NCBI GenBank assembly: GCA_036399775.1
Contig: DASWMJ010000096.1
Span: 1-64,000, forward strand
Direction: 5' to 3'
Length of the DNA stretch: 64,000 bases
From: JADMIH01 sp036399775
Lineage (GTDB): Bacteria; Chloroflexota; Chloroflexia; QHBQ01; JADMIH01
The translations under genes were made by a program, and so were the position numbers. Positions 58,970 to 64,000 of the stretch are shown here, piece after piece. The notes beneath the pieces are model-generated. The model had not been told where the DNA came from. It did not search any database and saw only the letters and a program-made list of their open reading frames with translations. Within the stretch, counting starts at the first letter, position 1. The number at the start of each line of letters is the position of its first letter.

Positions 58970-60010
58970 TTATCGCGGCCCCCAGCCGGGCCTCTTAGCC
59001 GTTGGTTTCATAGCTTCGAGGGTGCCTTCGCGGTCGGCTGCCGACGCCCGCCCCGCCCGCACCACCCCCCACCGCAGCATCGCGCCTCCCGTGAGACCGG
59101 CCATGCCTGCTAACACACTCAGCAGCCTCCCGTGTCGCCGGGAGCGCAATCCTACAAGCTCAAAAAGAGCGGCAAGCGCGAGGGAGATGAGGGTCCCGGC
59201 CAATAACACGCGCCGTTCGCCTTCCAACAGAGGCTTTGCGGCATTGCCGGAGGTAGCCACATAGCCGCCCAGCAAAGCCATCTCTACTGCCCCCGCCGCC
59301 AGCCCTATCCCTGCAAGTGGCTGGTGGTCGTCCTCTCCCTCATGTCCCACCAGCGCGCTCACGAGGCCGGTTGCCGCAGCACCCGTGCTGATGGAGCTTG
59401 CCATGAAGAGGCCACCTAAGAGCGGGCTGGTGTGCCACACAGGTATGCTGGTAGTGCCCAGGAGCACGCCCGTATAGCCCGCCAGCATGAAAGAGCCAGG
59501 GACGCCCAACCCGGCCATGAGGCGCTCAGGCAGCAGTTTGAGCAGACGCGCCACTATGCGTAGAGGCATGATCTGGCGCACCCCTACATCTTCGGTGAGC
59601 ATCTTGAGGACGGTGATGGTCGCGCCCGCGCCATGCACGAGGAGCACCCACGAGCCGAGGTTCATGGGCGAAGAAGGCTTGAATACGCGCAACATGTGGT
59701 GGAAGCGCGATGGCATGCCAAGATCGTCAATCAGGAGGGGCGGGCAGGGGATGAGGGTGGCGAATGAAACGTAGTGGGCGGTGCGGGCCAGCTCTTTGCG
59801 CCGCTCGCCGCCGAAAACCTCTGCCAGCGAGCCGATGAGCGCCGCCCCTGCCGATATACCCCCGAAGAAGAAGTACGCCGCCACCTCGTGGTTCCATGTC
59901 GGCTTCTTGAGGATGGGCACGTCGCGGTAAGCGTCACGTCCATACAGGTGAGCCGCGCCTAGCTTAGGCTTCTTCTTGTACGTTTCGTTTACGAGTTGGG
60001 CAAGGTCCAT
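58970..60010 (-). CDS. NrfD/PsrC-like membrane subunit
   Basis: A 346-residue protein with 8-9 helices, opening with 'VPILKKPTWNHEVAAYFFFGGISAGAALIGSLAEVFGG', the NrfD/PsrC hallmark. Such subunits carry electrons between a periplasmic or cytoplasmic Fe-S subunit and the quinone pool in formate dehydrogenase or polysulfide/nitrite reductase. The cognate 4Fe-4S protein is 1.7 kb upstream (61716-62594), separated by a nitrilase and a VapBC-like pair. No catalytic alpha subunit is in the window. Confidence 0.88.
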   Translation of the reverse strand: MDLAQLVNETYKKKPKLGAAHLYGRDAYRDVPILKKPTWNHEVAAYFFFGGISAGAALIGSLAEVFGGERRKELARTAHYVSFATLIPCPPLLIDDLGMPSRFHHMLRVFKPSSPMNLGSWVLLVHGAGATITVLKMLTEDVGVRQIMPLRIVARLLKLLPERLMAGLGVPGSFMLAGYTGVLLGTTSIPVWHTSPLLGGLFMASSISTGAAATGLVSALVGHEGEDDHQPLAGIGLAAGAVEMALLGGYVATSGNAAKPLLEGERRVLLAGTLISLALAALFELVGLRSRRHGRLLSVLAGMAGLTGGAMLRWGVVRAGRASAADREGTLEAMKPTAKRPGWGPR

Positions 60011-60016
60011 GCCTGC

Positions 60017-60478
60017 TCAATTCTCCCCAATCCAGCGCACCCACGAAATGCCCGCCTGCTTTGCTCCGTTGACGAGCCGCCTATCCGCGGTCCAGAACTC
60101 CGCCCCCAGCGAATTGGCCAGGGCCAGGTAGAAGCCGTCGTAAGCACGCGCCTGCCCCAGCCGACCCGCCCAGTCGAATGCAGCCTTGCACAGCGTCTCG
60201 CTCAGGCTGGCCGTCTCAATTTCCAGGGCGAATAGCTGCTCTATCGCTCTATGTCCATTCTCAGCTGAAAGTACCTTAGCATATACCGCCCGCCGAATAG
60301 ACGACGTAGCCTCAGCCAACCAGAGTACGGGCGCAGCCAGAGTCAGTCCATTTGCTCGCCAATTACCGAGACGACTGAAAGTATCTACGCCTTTATCTTG
60401 CATTGATGGCATTACTGCCCAGACTGCTACGCTCGCATCAATCACCAGAGCCGGTGAGGATACCCAGGTTACGCTCAT
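60017..60478 (-). CDS. PIN-domain (VapC-like) toxin
   Basis: A 153-residue PIN protein: 'ALVIDASVAVWAVMPS' with the first catalytic Asp (about 13), a middle Glu ('WLAEATSSIRRAV'), 'YDGFYLALANSLGAEFWTADRRLVNGAKQ' carrying the acidic C-terminal set. VapC toxins are ribonucleases. The start at 60478 lies inside the antitoxin gene with GGGAGGAG just upstream, giving a 41-bp overlap. NrfD begins 6 bp after its stop, so the pair is embedded in the respiratory gene run. Confidence 0.88.
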   Translation of the reverse strand: MSVTWVSSPALVIDASVAVWAVMPSMQDKGVDTFSRLGNWRANGLTLAAPVLWLAEATSSIRRAVYAKVLSAENGHRAIEQLFALEIETASLSETLCKAAFDWAGRLGQARAYDGFYLALANSLGAEFWTADRRLVNGAKQAGISWVRWIGEN

Positions 60479-60764
60479 CACGCTCCTCCCGCATCTGGTT
60501 GATAGCTTCTACTACGTCGAAGTCAATCGGCTCGCCATTTCGCTCCTTCAGCAGTTCCTCTCGGAATGCGCGGACCTGTTCCAGGCCAGCAAGCCATCTT
60601 TGCTTATCGGCCTCTTGCGCTACTTTGCGCTGCTCCAACTGTTGGCCTACCATCTCTCTTACTAGGTCGGCAATAGTGCGCCCTTCGCGCTCCGCGATCT
60701 CTGCCAGCGCTTTATGCTGCTCCGGTTCCAGCGATATCTGCGTTTTGTACATGCTCTTAGACAT
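60438..60764 (-). CDS. Ribbon-helix-helix (CopG-type) antitoxin
   Basis: A 108-residue protein whose N-terminus 'MYKTQISLEPEQHKALAEIAEREGRTIADLVREMV' is a RHH DNA-binding motif, followed by a helical toxin-binding tail ('ERNGEPIDFDVVEAINQMREERDERN'). It is the partner of the overlapping PIN gene. GGGGGTG precedes ATG 60764. The intergenic gap to the nitrilase gene (60765-60898) probably carries an autoregulated promoter. Confidence 0.85.
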   Translation of the reverse strand: MSKSMYKTQISLEPEQHKALAEIAEREGRTIADLVREMVGQQLEQRKVAQEADKQRWLAGLEQVRAFREELLKERNGEPIDFDVVEAINQMREERDERNLGILTGSGD

Positions 60765-60898
60765 AGTTTCACCCCCTTCTCCATTATACATCGCCCCTGG
60801 GAATAGAGGTCAGGGGCCACCGCCGCGTGCTGAGTGCTGATGATGGGAACGAACTTGTCCAGCTTCTGCTCGGCTACGTTGGCAGCGTAAGCAGGCTA

Positions 60899-61672
60899 TT
60901 ATAGCTCTAGCTCGTGGACCAGCAACGTTTCGGCATGGCTATCCGTGCCTGTGAGGCAAGAGCCATCCGGGCCGAAGATGAAGGAGCCTCCGGGGAAGTC
61001 CTCGTCAATGGTTGCGCCGGTTTGCGTGGCGACGGCTATGAAGAGCCGGTTGTCGCGTGCCCAGGCAGGTAGACGCTCCGCCAGGTAAGATTGGTACCAC
61101 TCGAAGCCTTCCCGCCACGATCCCTCGTCAGTTCGCCGGACATAGAGGCCGGGGGCCGATGAGTGGAAGATTATTCGCGCTCCCTTGCGCGCCATCTCCG
61201 CGAAGAGGTCCGGGCGATCACTGTCCGCGCATACCGCCAGGCCGCAAGGCAGGTCACCGTGCGGCAATCGCAGGTTGAAGATGGCGACCCCACCACCCGG
61301 TGAGAATAGCTCAGCTTCTTCGTCAACGACGTGTATCTTCCGGTAAGCGGCGGCCACGCGGCCATCCTGCGCCAGTATCTGCGTGATAAAAGGTTTGCCC
61401 GCCGGGTTTGCTTCGATGAAACCACCCGAAGCCGCGATACCGTGCTGCGCGGCCATATCCACGAACCGCTTCACCCAGATAGAGTCGAGAGGCTGCGCGG
61501 CATGCGGGAACTTCGACGGCTCGCAATACCCCGATAACCCCATCTCCGGGAAGATTACTATGTGGCAGCCTTCCGTGCTTGCGCAGGCCATGTATTCGCT
61601 CGCGCGGACGAGGTTGCCTTGCCAGTCCCCTTTTTCACACCGCATCTGCGCCAGGGCTATCTTCAATCTCAT
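60899..61672 (-). CDS. Carbon-nitrogen hydrolase (nitrilase superfamily)
   Basis: A 257-residue enzyme with the Glu-Lys-Cys triad: Glu in 'HIVIFPEMGLSGYCEP' (about 44), Lys in 'AAYRKIHVVDEEAELFSPG' (about 118) and Cys in 'GLAVCADSDRPDLF' (about 150). It hydrolyses an amide or nitrile; the substrate is unknown. ATG 61672 starts the conserved region 'RLKIALAQMRCEKGDWQGN'; a longer frame to 61732 would overlap the upstream Fe-S gene. It sits between the Fe-S gene and the VapBC-like pair. Confidence 0.88.
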   Translation of the reverse strand: MRLKIALAQMRCEKGDWQGNLVRASEYMACASTEGCHIVIFPEMGLSGYCEPSKFPHAAQPLDSIWVKRFVDMAAQHGIAASGGFIEANPAGKPFITQILAQDGRVAAAYRKIHVVDEEAELFSPGGGVAIFNLRLPHGDLPCGLAVCADSDRPDLFAEMARKGARIIFHSSAPGLYVRRTDEGSWREGFEWYQSYLAERLPAWARDNRLFIAVATQTGATIDEDFPGGSFIFGPDGSCLTGTDSHAETLLVHELEL

Positions 61673-61715
61673 GGTGCTTTGATAGGCTCGTATAGCGGCT
61701 TTGGAGTTTCCCGTA

Positions 61716-62594
61716 TCACTTGCCGCGTCCAAGTATCACCGCGCTCACGATACTCAACCCCAGCCCTACGGCCGCGCTCCACATATACTTTCGCTTCATG
61801 CTCGCGGAGGGCACGTAGGGAGCGGGGGGCAGGTTATAGGCTGCGGGTTCTTCGGTGAGGAGGAAGAAGGCGTTGAGGCGCTTGTACTCTCCGGCATCGT
61901 CCGCGCCGTAGAGGTACGCGTGTGGCTGGCTGCGTGCTCGCACCTCGCCTAACCTCTCCTTTGCCCTGCGGCGTAGCTCCTCGACCGGGCCGAACTGTAT
62001 AGAGTCGGTGGGGCAGGCTTTCGCGCAGGCGGGTTCCAGGCCGTCCTTCTGGCGGTCGTAGCAAAGGGTACACTTATGCGCCCTGTGGTCCTCCTCGCTT
62101 CGCCCCAGCACTCCGAAGGGGCACGCCGCCACGCAGTAGCCGCAGCCGTTACAGATATCCTGCTGCACGTATACGTCATCGAACTCGTTGCGGATGATAG
62201 CCCCCGTAGGGCACGCTTGCTGGCAAGGGGCAACCGTACAGTGTTTACATACGTCGCTGTTGAATAACCACTTTACCGATTGCGAATTGCGAATTTCGGA
62301 TTGCGAATTTGCTGCTCCTTCAAAATTCGCATTTCGCATTTCGAAATTCGCAATCTCGGTGAAGGTGACGTGCCGCCAGGTGGTGGCGGAGAGTTGGCGG
62401 GTATTGTCGTAGCTCTGGCCGGTCCACTGCATACCGTCGGCGGGCAGGCCGTTCCACTGCTTGCAGGCTACCTCACACGCCTTGCAGCCTATACAGAGGG
62501 TAGCGTCGGTGAAGAAGCCCATAGCCTCCCGGCTGGGTGGCGCGTCCATCAGCTTCATGCTCTGCCAGAGGTTGGGTTGGACTTCCTCTTCCAT
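61716..62594 (-). CDS. Formate-dehydrogenase-beta-like 4Fe-4S protein
   Basis: A 292-residue ferredoxin-type subunit with four Cys clusters: 'CIGCKACEVACKQW' (about 36-49), 'CKHCTVAPCQQACPTGAI', 'CNGCGYCVAACPFG' and 'CTLCYDRQ...CAKACP', and a C-terminal anchor helix (about 268-288). In formate dehydrogenase it passes electrons from the Mo/Se alpha subunit to a membrane partner such as NrfD (58970-60010). The alpha subunit is not in the window. An AT-rich repeat is inserted in frame near residues 80-106 (MRNANFEG ... SEIRNSQS). The upstream gap (62595-62718) shows a small GTGTGC/GCACAC hairpin and no gene. Confidence 0.88.
   Translation of the reverse strand: MEEEVQPNLWQSMKLMDAPPSREAMGFFTDATLCIGCKACEVACKQWNGLPADGMQWTGQSYDNTRQLSATTWRHVTFTEIANFEMRNANFEGAANSQSEIRNSQSVKWLFNSDVCKHCTVAPCQQACPTGAIIRNEFDDVYVQQDICNGCGYCVAACPFGVLGRSEEDHRAHKCTLCYDRQKDGLEPACAKACPTDSIQFGPVEELRRRAKERLGEVRARSQPHAYLYGADDAGEYKRLNAFFLLTEEPAAYNLPPAPYVPSASMKRKYMWSAAVGLGLSIVSAVILGRGK
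62279..62354. repeat. 'GCGAATTGCGAATTTC' inverted repeat inside a coding sequence
   Basis: Arms at about 62279-62311 and 62322-62354 are inverted 'gcgaattt/aaattcgc' units and lie in frame inside the Fe-S protein gene, between the first and second Cys clusters. Confidence 0.75.
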
Positions 62595-62718
62595 AGCGTG
62601 CGATTCGCTTAAAGGCAGCTAATTTTCTGCCCCTAACTAATCTGAATTCTGCCACGTTCAATCTTCAGGCCAATTCTTATGTGTGCTAGTTCGCACACTC
62701 TTTTACGTGCTTGTCAGA

Positions 62719-63999
62719 TTACGGGGAGAGTCGCGCTTTCAATGCGGGTGAAACGCCTTTGGCAAGCAATTCCTGGCGGACCGGTCCAACGGTTTCGTCA
62801 AGTCCCGCAGCCGCTAAGCCGAGCGCACCCGCCGCCGCTACGGGCTGCGCCTTGAGGGCCGCATCGAATTGTCGGTAGAGAGCAGGATCGGTAGCCAGGT
62901 GGAACGCCAACTCCTGGCCTATCTGGCCTAACTGTGTGGGCAATTTGTCCTCTGTTGTTCCCAACAGCGCCGCGAGGTTAGCGTTCAGTTTAGCTTGCGG
63001 ATCGACGGGTTGCGCAGCCGCGATTCCTGGGCCGGGCATGTCAGCCTTCATCGTTTGCTCAAACAAATGTGCGAAGGTGGCTGTTCCGCCCCTATTGATC
63101 GGGGCCTGGTCCTCTGGCGTCGCCACCATGGTAAGCCCTATCATGCCATCAGGCAGGGGTGCCTTCAGCAGCGCATCCGCGTTGACCAACCCGCCCCCGA
63201 ATTCGCCTCGGCTCCACGCGGGCACCGGAGTAGCAGTTTCTCGGAGCAGCCGCATAAACGTCGTGGGGATGTTCCTCGCGCTGCCGCACGCTTTGATCAG
63301 TTTGGCGCGTCCATGTTTGGCGATCCAGAGTGCGGCCATTCCCGCCACTGTGGCTACCGCATAGGAGGTTCCGGATCCCTGCGCTACAATGTCATCGTTG
63401 TCGTTGGGGCTAGCGACCGCGAGCCAGACACGATCTCCCGGTGCGGTGATGTCTACGGCTGCCCCATGCGAAGAGCCTTTCCATATGCCCAGCTCTGCGT
63501 CACAAGCGGCCACCGCGACGACCTCTTCGTAGGCAGCGGGAAAGATTACAAATCCCACGCAGTTGCCCGCGGCTGCAAGCACTATGACGCCTTTATTCCT
63601 GGCATAAACGACCGCGTCGTGCAGCCGTTCGCTGCCTAGCCCACCCATACTTATCGAAATAACGTGCACCCCGGCATCGGCGGCTCTTTCAATGGCGCGA
63701 GCCAAATTCAGCGCATCCACTATGACTGTACTATCTGATACCCTAAATGGTACCAATTTAGCGCCGGGTGCCGACCCTGATACCGCGTTCGGCGCGCCGG
63801 GAGCCGCCGCACCCATGGGGCTGACGATTACGCTAGCCGTGCCCGTTCCATGCCCGCCGGTCTGCCAGGGGAAGTCGTGAAGGAGTTCATCCTTCGGATC
63901 GTTGTCTTCACGGAAGAAGTCGAAGCCTTTACTTACGAGAAGACTATCGGCTATCTCAGGGTGGTTGCGGTAGCCGCTATCCGGGTGGCCGATGAGCAC
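62719..63999 (-). CDS. Subtilisin-family serine protease, N-terminus beyond the window
   Basis: A 426-residue partial S8 protease. The catalytic triad is present: Asp in 'IGHPDSGY' (about residue 7 of the visible part), His in 'TGGHGTGTASV' (about 50) and Ser in 'GSGTSYAVATVAG' (about 220), with oxyanion Asn in 'AAAGNCVGF'. After the catalytic core the chain continues for about 190 residues with a region rich in Ala/Pro ('GPGIAAAQPVDPQAKL') of unknown role. The frame starts at the window edge, so any signal or propeptide is outside. It is the most upstream gene of the right-hand minus-strand run. Confidence 0.88.
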   Translation of the reverse strand: MLIGHPDSGYRNHPEIADSLLVSKGFDFFREDNDPKDELLHDFPWQTGGHGTGTASVIVSPMGAAAPGAPNAVSGSAPGAKLVPFRVSDSTVIVDALNLARAIERAADAGVHVISISMGGLGSERLHDAVVYARNKGVIVLAAAGNCVGFVIFPAAYEEVVAVAACDAELGIWKGSSHGAAVDITAPGDRVWLAVASPNDNDDIVAQGSGTSYAVATVAGMAALWIAKHGRAKLIKACGSARNIPTTFMRLLRETATPVPAWSRGEFGGGLVNADALLKAPLPDGMIGLTMVATPEDQAPINRGGTATFAHLFEQTMKADMPGPGIAAAQPVDPQAKLNANLAALLGTTEDKLPTQLGQIGQELAFHLATDPALYRQFDAALKAQPVAAAGALGLAAAGLDETVGPVRQELLAKGVSPALKARLSP

Positions 64000-64000
64000 G

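Noticed and set aside
62681..62698. A terminator hairpin (GTGTGC/GCACAC) followed by TCTTTT on the plus strand
   Set aside because: No plus-strand gene ends here and on the minus strand no T run follows, so the function is doubtful.

Overview
The window looks like a chromosomal segment from a high-GC, Gram-positive-like or monoderm environmental bacterium, most plausibly a member of the Chloroflexota. That placement is inference from gene style: SBBP/SLH surface proteins, XRE-NB-ARC-TPR regulators, PQQ-type sugar dehydrogenases with a C-terminal YFERA-type repeat module, and many AT-rich or 'HSERSEES'-type hairpin repeats. No rRNA or marker gene is present. Sampled lines of the backbone are about 60-70% GC by hand count. 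The block 26.0-33.9 kb is clearly poorer (47-50% in sampled lines) and is the main accessory island.

Layout. 0-12.4 kb: a giant SBBP-repeat/SLH surface protein, an XRE-NB-ARC-TPR regulator and a membrane-anchored beta-propeller protein. 12.5-17.7 kb: a MoxR / DUF58 / two VWA-domain operon with a membrane HtrA-like protease upstream. 18.0-21.9 kb: an mmsA / P1-peptidase / class III aminotransferase operon that reads as a beta-amino-acid (beta-alanyl peptide) catabolic pathway. 22.0-24.9 kb: a MITE, a secreted sugar dehydrogenase and an EEP nuclease-like protein. 25.2-33.9 kb: a 7-deazaguanine DNA-modification-like island: queuosine-precursor transporter, DpdJ/DrmA-like helicase, PLD-like protein, a DpdA-type TGT fused to an ArcS-like domain, a DUF366 protein and a GIY-YIG protein, followed by a terminator and tRNA-Lys(CUU). 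34.4-39.3 kb: an orphan membrane protein, a two-component system, a CBS protein, a second MITE and a GNAT. 39.4-50.3 kb: a surface glycan cluster (FkbM methyltransferase, flippase, GT2, PIG-L deacetylase, GNAT, three GT39-like membrane proteins). 50.4-54.0 kb: an EEP protein, and mntH with a translationally coupled universal stress protein behind a near-consensus promoter and DtxR/MntR-like operator. 54.2-64 kb: a regulator relic, mobA, a MerB-like gene with an in-frame TGA, hicBA, an FmdE-like gene, a GerMN protein, NrfD-like and 4Fe-4S subunits of a formate-dehydrogenase-like complex interrupted by a VapBC-like pair and a nitrilase, and an edge-truncated subtilase.

Two results stand out. 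First, the organomercurial-lyase-like gene at 55282-55977 is split by an in-frame TGA exactly where MerB has its second catalytic cysteine. The spacing from the first catalytic Cys is 63 residues, as in plasmid MerB. A hairpin with an AGGUCU apical loop starts downstream at the distance seen in the E. coli fdhF SECIS. This predicts a selenocysteine-containing MerB. Its neighbours mobA and the FDH-like subunits fit a selenium/molybdenum metabolism. Second, the low-GC island pairs a DpdA-like base-exchange enzyme carrying an ArcS signature motif with DUF366, a helicase, a PLD protein and a preQ0/preQ1-type transporter. It suggests a variant DNA 7-deazaguanine modification and defence system that relies on salvage.

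A recurring theme is the spread of short hairpin repeats, several of which lie in frame inside coding sequences and form gene ends.
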